From Variovorax sp. V93 (GTDB taxonomy: Bacteria > Pseudomonadota > Gammaproteobacteria > Burkholderiales > Burkholderiaceae_C), in NCBI RefSeq assembly GCF_041154485.1, contig NZ_AP028670.1, positions 1,054,001-1,118,000 on the forward strand: 64,000 nucleotides of DNA, written 5' to 3'. This document shows, one piece after another, positions 25,707 through 33,530 of the stretch; the stretch's first letter is position 1; each line of letters starts with the position of its first letter. The position numbers and the translations under genes are program-made. A model generated the notes under the pieces. The model searched no databases. It worked only from the letters and a program-made list of their open reading frames with translations, and was not told the origin of the DNA.

Positions 25707-26000
25707 CGAGGCGATCTGTCGCGGACGGCGTCAGGGCCGGCGAACGCAGGCGAGATCACGCTCATGAAGGCGGTGGGGACCGCACTGGAAGACCGGTCCG
25801 CCGTGTCACTGGCTTTCGATGCGCTCCAGCCGGACGCGATGGGCGCTCCCGCAACGTCAAGCAACGGCGTCTGGACCAGACTGGTTGTTGCCAACCACCT
25901 CGTTGCCGGACGCAAGACGCGAAAGAACCGGTCGGGTGCTTCAAGAGGTGCATCGCCCGCAGATGCCGTCTCGCAAAGTGGCACCGTCCGAAAGCCATAA
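25707..26000 (+). pseudogene. Ornithine cyclodeaminase/mu-crystallin family C-terminal remnant
   Basis: Directly after the proC stop, the same frame stays open to 26000. It contains EITLMKAVGTALEDRSAVSLAFDA, a good match (with changes) to the last helix region of ornithine cyclodeaminase family proteins, where EITLFKSVG is typical. The upstream part of the gene is missing and the tail is unrelated, so it is a remnant. Two AAGTGGC half-sites lie at its end, so this decayed gene now serves as the upstream region of the CoA-transferase operon. Confidence 0.55.
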
Positions 26001-26005
26001 GTGGC
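25976..26005 (+). promoter_or_regulatory. Putative MocR operator before the CoA-transferase operon
   Basis: AAGTGGC at 25976-25982 and again at 25999-26005 are perfect half-sites with starts 23 bp apart, followed about 22 bp later by CTAAGCT, a possible -10. The distance to the chosen start at 26109 is 103 bp. Confidence 0.6.
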
Positions 26006-26108
26006 TAGTAGGTCTGCGAATTGCCAGCCTAAGCTCAACCCGCGCCAGAGTGATTGGCACTCCGATCAAAAGATCGCGAGGTGGCGATCTCTTCGAAACC
26101 CACAACGT

Positions 26109-27323
26109 ATGTCATTGCCTAACGCCTCTGTCTTGGAGGGTGTTCTCGTTCTCGATGCGGCCACCTACATTGCGGCGCCGTTGAGCGCGGCGATCCTCTC
26201 GGAGTTCGGCGCTCAAGTGATCAAGATCGAACACCCGCGCTCCGGGGATCCGCTGCGGCGCTTCGGAACGAAGGGGACTGATCCCGGGGCCTCCATGCAG
26301 TGGCTCAACGAGAACCGCAACAAGCGGTCGGTCACCATCGATCTCGGCAAGCCCGAAGGGCGAGACTTGTTCATTGCACTCGCAAAGCAAGCCGATGTCG
26401 TCGTGGAGAATTTCCGCCCCGGCACCTTTGAGAGATGGGGGTTGTCCTGGGAAACCCTTCACGCTGCCAACCCGCGTCTGGTGATGCTTCGGCTTTCCGC
26501 ATTCGGCCAGGACGGGCCGCTCAGGGAGCAGGTTGGGCTTGCGCGCATCGCGCATGCATTCAGCGGAGTCATGTCCATCAGCGGTGAGCCGGATCGGCCC
26601 CCCGCGAATCCGGGGCCGACCTCCCTCGCTGACTACGTCGCGGGTGTCTACGGTGCGCTCGGCCTTCTCCTGGCCCTCTTGGAGCGAGAGCGGTCGGGGC
26701 AGGGACAGTTCGTCGATTTGGCACTCTATGAACCCATGTTGAGGACGATGGATGAGGCCTTTGCCGTCTTCGATCGGACCGGCTTCATTCGCCAACGCTT
26801 CGGATCGCAAGTTGCCACTGTCGCACCAACGGCCAACTATGAATGTGCTGACGGCCGTTTCGTCACGATAGGAATTCCCGATGAGAAGATGTTTGCGCGT
26901 CTTGCCTGCGCAATGAACTTGCCCCATTTGGCACAGCCCGGCTCCCAATTCTCGACCAACGCGATGCGCGTCGAGCATAGAACCGAGATCGAAAGTATCG
27001 TCCGCGCTTGGGTTGGATCGCATGACCGCGACACCGTGATCCGGTTGCTCCAGAACGCAGACGTTCCATGCGCGCCGATACTGGACGTGGGGGAGCTTGC
27101 GCGGCACCCGCACGTCGCGGCTCGCGAGAACTTCGTCACGCGCCCGGACGGTTCCGGCGGAACGATCACGATGCAGGCTCCCGTGCCTAAGCTTTCGCGC
27201 ACACCCGGTCGGGTCTCAACCTCCGGCCCCGCGCTAGGGGAGGCGACAGACGAAATCCTGACTCGCCTGCTTGGATTGGGCGAGCTGGAACTCGCTGATC
27301 TGCGTGCGAAACAAGTCATATGA
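26109..27323 (+). CDS. Class III (CaiB/BaiF family) CoA-transferase
   Basis: 404 residues from the ATG at 26109. The family start is GVLVLDAATYIAAPLSAAILSEFGAQVIKIEHP in outline, then NRNKRSVTIDL, and the catalytic aspartate lies in SLADYVAGVYGALGLLLAL. It should move CoA from a donor thioester such as succinyl-CoA onto a carboxylic acid. An enoyl-CoA hydratase gene overlaps its end by 4 bp (ATGA), so the pair activates and then hydrates the carbon skeleton left after amide or amine removal. No clear ribosome site was found at this start. Confidence 0.85.
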   Translation: MSLPNASVLEGVLVLDAATYIAAPLSAAILSEFGAQVIKIEHPRSGDPLRRFGTKGTDPGASMQWLNENRNKRSVTIDLGKPEGRDLFIALAKQADVVVENFRPGTFERWGLSWETLHAANPRLVMLRLSAFGQDGPLREQVGLARIAHAFSGVMSISGEPDRPPANPGPTSLADYVAGVYGALGLLLALLERERSGQGQFVDLALYEPMLRTMDEAFAVFDRTGFIRQRFGSQVATVAPTANYECADGRFVTIGIPDEKMFARLACAMNLPHLAQPGSQFSTNAMRVEHRTEIESIVRAWVGSHDRDTVIRLLQNADVPCAPILDVGELARHPHVAARENFVTRPDGSGGTITMQAPVPKLSRTPGRVSTSGPALGEATDEILTRLLGLGELELADLRAKQVI

Positions 27324-28135
27324 GTTCGCAGTTTCGGCAGCGCTCTACACTTGCACTTCACCGTTGCGACGGGGTGCTCGTGGTTTGTCTGAACCGTCCC
27401 AAGGCTCTCAACGCCATCAACCGAACGATGCGGGAAGAACTGCGCCAAACGCTCGGCGAAGCGCAGCGCGATGGCGGCATATCGGCTCTTGTGCTGACAG
27501 CCAGCGGCAGGGCGTTTTGTGCCGGGCACGACATCAAGGAACTACTGGCGCTTTCTCCATCTGCGGCGAGTGCGGTCATGCTGGAGATTGGTGACCTCTA
27601 CCGTGACCTGCGCGCCTTCTCCAAACCCCTGGTCACTGCGCTCAACGGCCTGGCCCTCGGGGGCGGCGTGGCGCTGGCGCTCTTGTCGGACGCACGTCTC
27701 GCCATACCTGATTTCGAGTTCGGTTTTCCCGAGATTGACCACGGCCTGGTGACGGCACTCGGGCCGTGGTTGCTCGGGCTCTTCCTGCCGCCGGCACTTG
27801 CACATCAGATTGTGCTGAGCGGCGCGCGCCTGTCAGCCGAACAGTGCACCAAATATGGACTCGTCTCAGAAAGAGTCGAGCCGAACGATCTGCTCTCGAA
27901 GGCCATCTCCTGCGCGTCATCATTGGCAGAGAAACCGCAGAGCGCGTTCTCCATCATGAAGGCGCGATTTGCTGCGGTCACCGACGCCGGTTTTCACGAG
28001 GCATTGGCAGCTGGTGCCGGAATGCAAGAGGTCGCGCATGCGGCGCGATTGGAGGTCCGCTCACACTCGCAGAAGCACGAGCATGGTCCGGTCGAAGGAA
28101 TCAGACCCCAACATTGCCAACGATCCAGCTCCTGA
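27320..28135 (+). CDS. Enoyl-CoA hydratase/isomerase family protein
   Basis: 271 residues. The crotonase signature is visible: the oxyanion loop GRAFCAGHDIKEL, then LNGLALGGGVALALLSDARLA and FGFPEIDHGLV. The usual second catalytic Glu region is partly different, and the last about 35 residues (after MQEVAHAA) do not resemble a normal crotonase tail, so the 3' end may be altered by a frameshift or deletion. It starts in the ATGA overlap with the CoA-transferase. Confidence 0.75.
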   Translation: MSSQFRQRSTLALHRCDGVLVVCLNRPKALNAINRTMREELRQTLGEAQRDGGISALVLTASGRAFCAGHDIKELLALSPSAASAVMLEIGDLYRDLRAFSKPLVTALNGLALGGGVALALLSDARLAIPDFEFGFPEIDHGLVTALGPWLLGLFLPPALAHQIVLSGARLSAEQCTKYGLVSERVEPNDLLSKAISCASSLAEKPQSAFSIMKARFAAVTDAGFHEALAAGAGMQEVAHAARLEVRSHSQKHEHGPVEGIRPQHCQRSSS

Positions 28136-28184
28136 TTGCACCTCTCGCTTCTGCCGCTTCCATCTCACTGTTCGGGCTGCCTGA

Positions 28185-28430
28185 AGAATCCTCGCACGAA
28201 CGCTTGATCTTCGCGACGAACCCGGACGGACTCCGTGCACCGTCACACCCAGCGCGGTTCAGCGTTCGGCGGCTCACGCCTATCGAAATACCGGCAACGA
28301 TGCAGATGTGATGGTCGAGGTCGGCTTGATTGGGGCGCGCGTCGTCAAACTTTTCGATCGCATGAGCAACGGGATTTCGCACTCGCGTGCAGCCGAACTC
28401 TGGGCCCGAAAGAAGCCTGGCATGGCGTAA
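28185..28430 (+). pseudogene. Unidentified gene remnant, C-terminal piece
   Basis: An 81-codon open frame without a credible start, ending at TAA 28428-28430. The translation has protein-like composition (ARTLDLRDEPGRTP, HAYRNTGNDADVMVEVGLIG, ARVVKLFDRMSNGISHSRAA), and codon use matches neighbours. I do not recognise the family. It sits between the enoyl-CoA hydratase and Bug copy 2, where several other gene fragments occur, so it is most likely the 3' end of a deleted gene. Confidence 0.35.
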
Positions 28431-28478
28431 GCGACGGCGCATTGGACCAAGAATCCTCTAAGTCCTTCAGCGTGCGCG

Positions 28479-28508
28479 AACTGGCCCCCCATATCCGAGC
28501 GAAGTGGT
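28479..28508 (+). promoter_or_regulatory. Putative MocR operator before Bug copy 2
   Basis: AACTGGC (28479-28485) and AAGTGGT (28502-28508) have starts 23 bp apart. About 22 bp downstream is AACTAGAGTGG, nearly the same as the AACTAGATTGG element placed likewise before Bug copy 1. The proximal half-site is 58 bp from the start codon. Confidence 0.55.
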
Positions 28509-28566
28509 TTGCGCGGGGGGCGGGCTGCACAACTAGAGTGGCCAGGTCATTCCTGGGGAACCAACC

Positions 28567-29535
28567 ATGTCTCTTCGCAATCTCGCACTGGGCGCCGTCT
28601 TGGCTGCCTTCCTGCTGCCGGTATCTGCACAGACCGACAACTTTCCACAGCGGCCCATCAGGCTTGTCGTGCCTTGGTCTCCTGGAGCTCACACCGACGC
28701 AGTTGCCCGCCTCATGGCCGATAGGCTGACTACCAGGCTCAAGCAGCCGGTCCTGGTCGATAACAAGCCGGGCGCCACCGGGATCATTGGCGCTACCCTG
28801 GTGGCTCGTTCGCAACCTGATGGGTACACGTTGCTGTTTGCGCTGCCGGAAACGAACGTGCTGAACCCATTGATCTACAAGAACATCGCGTACACCGCCA
28901 AGGACTTCGACGCAGTGGCGTTCATGGGCGTCGTGCCGTTTGCGCTCGTTGCCAACCCAAGCTCGAAAGCGAGCACGGTGTCCGACTTCGTTCGGCTGGC
29001 GAAGGAAAAGCCTGGAGCGGTCTCGGTTGCGACCTGGGGTATCGGGAGCACTGCGCATGTGGCTACTGCGTTGATTGAGCAGTCCGCGAACGTGCAACTG
29101 CTGCACGTTCCGTTTCCCGGATCCGCCCCCGCGCTGACGCAACTCCTCAGCGGGCAGGTCGACCTCATGTTCATGGGGACCCAAACCGCCGCAGACCTGG
29201 CCAAGGCAGGGAAGGTGAAGGTGCTCGGTGTGACGTCGGCCAAGCGGATGGACGCGTACCCGGAATTCCCGACGCTTGCCGAGCAGGGCCTGCCAATCGA
29301 TGTTGCAGTCTGGTACGGCTTCATGGCTCCCGCAAACACGCCGGCGGCCATCAAGGACCACTTGGCCAAGGAGATTCTGGCAGTTCTGCAGGACCCTGCC
29401 GTGCTGAAAGAGCTGCGCGATCGCACGATGGTGATCACGCCGCAATCTGCCGCCCAGTTCTCACGGTTCCTGAGTGACGAAGAAGCGCGCTGGACCAGCC
29501 TCATCAAGGCCAAGAACATCCGAATCGACAACTGA
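28567..29535 (+). CDS. Bug-family tripartite tricarboxylate transporter binding protein (copy 2)
   Basis: 322 residues with a signal peptide nearly identical to copy 1 (MSLRNLALGAVLAAFLLPVSA). It has VVPWSPGAHTD, LVDNKPGATGIIG and PTLAEQGLPIDV. It is a periplasmic carboxylate or amino-acid-derivative binder without linked membrane genes. It is roughly 70% identical by eye to copy 1 at 5181-6152, which lies in the opposite orientation 22 kb away, and both carry the same repeat-type upstream element. A decayed IS3 element begins right after the stop. Confidence 0.88.
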   Translation: MSLRNLALGAVLAAFLLPVSAQTDNFPQRPIRLVVPWSPGAHTDAVARLMADRLTTRLKQPVLVDNKPGATGIIGATLVARSQPDGYTLLFALPETNVLNPLIYKNIAYTAKDFDAVAFMGVVPFALVANPSSKASTVSDFVRLAKEKPGAVSVATWGIGSTAHVATALIEQSANVQLLHVPFPGSAPALTQLLSGQVDLMFMGTQTAADLAKAGKVKVLGVTSAKRMDAYPEFPTLAEQGLPIDVAVWYGFMAPANTPAAIKDHLAKEILAVLQDPAVLKELRDRTMVITPQSAAQFSRFLSDEEARWTSLIKAKNIRIDN

Positions 29536-29543
29536 CGCGTTCC

Positions 29544-29895
29544 GGCCTGGTACCGGAACTGGCCGAGCTGGAGCGACAACTCGAATCGCTGCAGCGTGAC
29601 ATCCGGCATCTGCAACTCGAACGCCGATCTCCGAGAAGGTTGTGCAGCGGTTGATGAAGCAAGAGAGCCTGATCGTCGCCAAGCCCAAGCGGCGTCGGTA
29701 CGGCTCATATCTGCGGGAGATCGGTCCAGCGCCCGAGAACCTCATCAATCGCGACTTCCACGCCGCAGCGCCAAACGAGAAGTGGCTCACCGACATCACT
29801 GAGTTCTAGATCCCGGCCGGCAGGTATACCTGTCGCCCGTCATCGACTGCTTCGATGGTCTGATCCTCAGCGGGTCCATCTGGACGCCGCCGGCG
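29544..29895 (+). mobile_element. Decayed IS3-family transposase remnant
   Basis: Three pieces of an IS3 transposase follow one another in different frames. From 29550: VPELAELERQLESLQRDIRHL (end of OrfA). From 29627: ISEKVVQRLMKQESLIVAK... to NEKWLTDITEF with an in-frame TAG. From about 29820 in a shifted frame: QVYLSPVIDCFDGLILSGSI. An internal deletion, a nonsense change and a frameshift make it inactive. No clear terminal repeats are visible. It marks the right end of the amino-acid-derivative block. The DNA between 29895 and 30040 shows no gene. Confidence 0.75.
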
Positions 29896-30040
29896 ATGTC
29901 TTTCACGCATGCGCAAGCCTTACCAGCCGGAGATCCATGCGGTGGCACTTCGAAGCAAGGTTGGCGCTGCGCTGCAATCACCAAGGGCGACGTTCCGAGA
30001 GACTGGGGGCCTCAGCAACCCATCTTCACGGAGACACAAC

Positions 30041-30412
30041 ATGCCCGTCATTGTTTGCGAATGCAAGGTCGGAATTCAACCCGGCGTCAAGGCCAAGATC
30101 GCCACCGAAATCACGAGCGCGATCAGGGAAATCATCCTTTCGCCGCTCGACCTGATCAGCGTCGTATTCCATGAAGCCACGCCCGAGAACACCTACCGTT
30201 CTGGAGAGCCCACCTCCGAAACGCTGATCTTCTGCCACATACGTGACGGGCGCAGCGACGGCGCCGTGCTGTCGCTGGCCAAAAAGGTGAGCGCGATCTG
30301 GAGCGCATGCACCGGCGCATCCGAGGACGAGGTCGAGGTTCTCGTCGCACTGTATCCCGCCAAGTACGTCGTGCGCGGCGGTGAACGCCTGCCCGAAGCC
30401 CCTCGCGTCTGA
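30041..30412 (+). CDS. Tautomerase-superfamily protein, copy 1
   Basis: 123 residues from the ATG at 30041, giving Met-Pro at the N terminus. Pro2 would become the catalytic N-terminal proline, as in 4-oxalocrotonate tautomerase and relatives. MPVIVCECKVGIQPGVKAKIA fits the beta-alpha start of the family (quoted in outline with the tail EVLVALYPAKYVVRGG). An in-frame extension to 29909 has no such logic. It lies 61 bp before an aromatic-acid-type transporter gene. It probably isomerises an unsaturated keto acid; substrate unknown. Confidence 0.7.
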   Translation: MPVIVCECKVGIQPGVKAKIATEITSAIREIILSPLDLISVVFHEATPENTYRSGEPTSETLIFCHIRDGRSDGAVLSLAKKVSAIWSACTGASEDEVEVLVALYPAKYVVRGGERLPEAPRV

Positions 30413-30473
30413 GGGTGGTGCGGCTGTAGCGCCGCACCTGAACGTCGTGCCAAAAATCAAAGGAGACAAGTCA

Positions 30474-31829
30474 ATGAAATCACCCCGCCCGATAGATGTT
30501 CACAAACTGGCCGACGAGGCGAAGTTCAACAGCTTTCACCGGTCCGTACTGCTCTGGTGTTCCGTCATCCTGGTCCTCGATGGCTACGACCTGGCGGTCG
30601 CCGGCACCGCGCTTCCGTCAATCATGAAGGCGATGAATGTCGACGCAGCGACTGCGGGCTTCATGGCCAGTTCGGCGCTGTTCGGCATGATATTCGGTGC
30701 GATCGGGCTCGGCGCCCTTGCCGACAGGATCGGCCGCCGCTGGGCGATCGCGATCTGTATGTTCATGTTCAGCGTGTTCACCGCCGCCGCCGGGTTCACC
30801 AGCGACCCGATCACCTTCAGCGTGATGCGCTTCCTCGCCGGGCTCGGCATCGGCGGCGCGATCCCGACTGCGGCCGCGCAGATGACCGAGTATTCACCGA
30901 AGAAGGTGCGCGGCCTGATGGTCACACTGATGTGCTGCGGCTACGCGCTCGGCAGCATGCTCGCCGCGCTGCTCGGCAAGCAATTCATCGAGACCTACGG
31001 CTGGCAATCGGTGTTCATCGCCGCAGGGGCCCCAGTGGTGCTGGTCCCGTTCATCCTGAAGTACATGCCTGAGTCGCTGCCGTTCCTGATCAAGCAGCAC
31101 GACGACGCGCGTCTGCGCGAAGTGGTCCGGAAGATCCGGCCGGACATTCGGTTCGAGCCGCACGAGGAGTTCCTCGTTCCTGCCGGGGACAAGGCCGAAG
31201 GTTCGAGCGTAGCCAGGCTATTCCTGGACGGCCGCGGCTTCAGTTCGGTGATGTTGTGGATCGCCTTTATGACCTGCCTGTTCATGCTCTATGCGCTCTC
31301 TTCGTGGCTGGTCAAGCTGATGGGCATGGCCGGCTATAGCCTGGGTTCGGCACTGAACTTCCTGCTCGCCTACAACACAGGTGCAGTCGTCGGCGCCGTC
31401 GGTGGCGGTTGGCTCGCCGACAAGCTGAACATCAAATGGGTGACGGCGGCGTTCTTCGCGGTTGCCGCGGTCTCGCTGACTTTCCTCGGCTACGGCGCGC
31501 AGCCGCTGTTCCTGATCGTTGCCATCGTGGGCGCATCGACGCTGGGCACCCAGATTCTCCTTTACGCGTATGCCGGGCAGTTCTACCCGACGTCGATCCG
31601 TTCGACGGGCCTTGGTTTCGCCTCGGGAGTCGGGCGCATCGGCGCCATCGCAGCGCCCATCGCGATCGGCCTTTTGGTCTCCATGGAGTTGCCGCTGGCG
31701 CACAACTTTCTTGCCATTGCACTGGCCGCCGCGATCGGAGGTGTCGCGGTTGCACTGATCAATCACAAATCGTCGGACACGCTCCGACCTACAACCAACC
31801 AAGGAAGATTCCATGTCTCGCAAACTTGA
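30474..31829 (+). CDS. MFS transporter, aromatic acid:H+ symporter (AAHS) type
   Basis: 451 residues from the ATG at 30474, with AAAGGAGA upstream. It has twelve predicted membrane segments. The AAHS hallmark DGYDLAVAGTALP is in TM1, and GLGALADRIGRRWAIA forms the 2-3 loop. It imports carboxylic acids, often aromatic ones, with protons. The last 17 bp overlap the SDR gene, so the tautomerase-MFS-SDR-BKACE genes form one operon. Confidence 0.88.
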   Translation: MKSPRPIDVHKLADEAKFNSFHRSVLLWCSVILVLDGYDLAVAGTALPSIMKAMNVDAATAGFMASSALFGMIFGAIGLGALADRIGRRWAIAICMFMFSVFTAAAGFTSDPITFSVMRFLAGLGIGGAIPTAAAQMTEYSPKKVRGLMVTLMCCGYALGSMLAALLGKQFIETYGWQSVFIAAGAPVVLVPFILKYMPESLPFLIKQHDDARLREVVRKIRPDIRFEPHEEFLVPAGDKAEGSSVARLFLDGRGFSSVMLWIAFMTCLFMLYALSSWLVKLMGMAGYSLGSALNFLLAYNTGAVVGAVGGGWLADKLNIKWVTAAFFAVAAVSLTFLGYGAQPLFLIVAIVGASTLGTQILLYAYAGQFYPTSIRSTGLGFASGVGRIGAIAAPIAIGLLVSMELPLAHNFLAIALAAAIGGVAVALINHKSSDTLRPTTNQGRFHVSQT

Positions 31830-32565
31830 AGGCAAGATCGCAATCGTTACTGGTGGATCCACGGGAATCGGGCTCGCTACCGCCAAGCGGTTCGCTAGTG
31901 AAGGAGCCCACGTCGTTATCACCGGTCGCCGACAAGCCGAACTCGACGCTGCGGTCTCCGCGATCGGTGACGCTGTCGGCATCCGGGTCGACTCATCGAA
32001 CATGGCCGAACTCGACACGCTGTTCGATCGGGTGAGGCGGGATAAGGGTCGGATCGACGTATTGTTCGTCAATGCCGGCGGCGGCTCGCGGCTGCCGCTC
32101 GGGACCATTACAGAGGAGCAGTATGACGACACGTTTGGCCGTAACGTCAAAGGCGTGCTGTTTACTGTACAGAAGGCGCTGCCGTTGCTGGCGGACGGCG
32201 CATCAGTCATCCTGACTGGCTCCACCGCCGCCAGCGGTGGCACCGAAGCATTCAGTGTCTACGCCGCCTCAAAGGCCGCCGTACGCTCATTCGCCCGCAA
32301 TTGGATTCTCGATCTAAAAGGCCGCGGCATCCGGGTCAACACGCTCAGCCCTGGGCCGACCAAGACACCAGGCTTCTTTGACCTGGCCGGGCCCGACGCC
32401 GCACGGCAACAGGGAATGCTCGATGCTATGGCCACGCGGATCCCGATGGGCCGCGTCGGCGAACCGGACGAAATTGCGAAAGCGGCAGTCTTTCTCGCCT
32501 CCGACGATTCGAGCTTTGTCAACGGCATTGAGTTGTTCGTGGACGGCGGCAAAGCCCAGATCTGA
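31813..32565 (+). CDS. Short-chain dehydrogenase/reductase
   Basis: 250 residues, a classical SDR. TGGSTGIG binds the nucleotide near residues 14-21, NAGGG follows, then the catalytic Ser/Tyr/Lys set (TGSTAASGG, YAASKAAVRSF) and PGPTKTPGFF. Arg in GRRQAE after beta2 suggests NADP(H). It likely oxidises or reduces a hydroxy/keto intermediate made from the acid imported by the preceding transporter. It starts inside the MFS coding end. Confidence 0.88.
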   Translation: MSRKLEGKIAIVTGGSTGIGLATAKRFASEGAHVVITGRRQAELDAAVSAIGDAVGIRVDSSNMAELDTLFDRVRRDKGRIDVLFVNAGGGSRLPLGTITEEQYDDTFGRNVKGVLFTVQKALPLLADGASVILTGSTAASGGTEAFSVYAASKAAVRSFARNWILDLKGRGIRVNTLSPGPTKTPGFFDLAGPDAARQQGMLDAMATRIPMGRVGEPDEIAKAAVFLASDDSSFVNGIELFVDGGKAQI

Positions 32566-32597
32566 GTACGCAGCAAGCGAGAGAAGCAGATCATGTC

Positions 32598-33521
32598 ATG
32601 AGCAAAGTCATCATCACCTGCGCTGTCACGGGTGCAATTCATACGCCCTCGATGTCACCCTATCTGCCGGTCACACCGGAAGAGATCATCGAAGCCTCTG
32701 TCGGCGCCGCCGAGGCGGGCGCGGCAATCATTCACCTTCACGCACGCGATCCGATCACGGGCAAGCCGGATCAGAGCCCCGAGGCATTCGGCCGATTCCT
32801 GCCGCAGATCAAGGCACGCACCGATGCGGTGATGAACATCACCAGCGGCGGCTCGCCTTACATGACGATCGAAGAGCGCATTCAGCCGTCAATACGCTTT
32901 GCGCCCGAGGTGGCCTCGCTCAACATGGGCTCCATGAACTTCGCGCTGTTCCCGATGTTGGCGCGGTTCAGGGAATTCGAACATGCCTGGGAGCGCGAAG
33001 CGCTCGAAGCCAGTCGAGACCTGATTTTCCGCAACACCTTCAAGGATATTGAATACGCCCTGGCCGAATGTTCTGCCAACGACACGCGCTTCGAATTCGA
33101 GTGCTACGACGTGAGCCACCTGTACAACCTGGCGCACTTCGTCGAGCGCGGTCTGGTGAAGGCGCCGTTCTTTGTTCAGACGGTGTTCGGCATCCTGGGC
33201 GGTATCGGCACGCACCCGGAAGACGTGTTGCACATGAAGCGGACGGCCGACCGGCTGTTCGGCAATGACTATCGCTGGTCGGTTTTGGGAGCTGGCAAGG
33301 ATCAGCTTCGCCTCGCAGCAATGTCTGCCAGTATGGGTGGCAATGTGCGCGTTGGATTGGAGGACAGCCTGTGGCTGGGACGCGGCACGCTGGCCGAGAG
33401 CAACGCAGCGCAGGTGCGGCAGGTGCGACAGATTATCGAAGGGCTCGGTCTCGAAGTCGCCAGCCCGAAAGAGGCAAGGGAGATCCTGAAATTGAAGGGC
33501 ATTGGGCAAGTCAACTTCTGA
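32598..33521 (+). CDS. BKACE family beta-keto acid cleavage enzyme
   Basis: 307 residues, typical for the 3-keto-5-aminohexanoate cleavage family. The zinc-binding HLHARDP is near residue 47, followed by MNITSGGSPYMTIEER, SLNMGSMNFALFP, FECYDVSHLYN, and the nucleotide-like G(A)GKDQ near the end. BKACEs condense a beta-keto acid with acetyl-CoA to give acetoacetate and a new acyl-CoA. The beta-keto acid here is unknown. The SDR next to it could make it from a beta-hydroxy acid. It converges with the AraC gene, 9 bp away. Confidence 0.9.
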   Translation: MSKVIITCAVTGAIHTPSMSPYLPVTPEEIIEASVGAAEAGAAIIHLHARDPITGKPDQSPEAFGRFLPQIKARTDAVMNITSGGSPYMTIEERIQPSIRFAPEVASLNMGSMNFALFPMLARFREFEHAWEREALEASRDLIFRNTFKDIEYALAECSANDTRFEFECYDVSHLYNLAHFVERGLVKAPFFVQTVFGILGGIGTHPEDVLHMKRTADRLFGNDYRWSVLGAGKDQLRLAAMSASMGGNVRVGLEDSLWLGRGTLAESNAAQVRQVRQIIEGLGLEVASPKEAREILKLKGIGQVNF

Positions 33522-33530
33522 GGCGACGCA

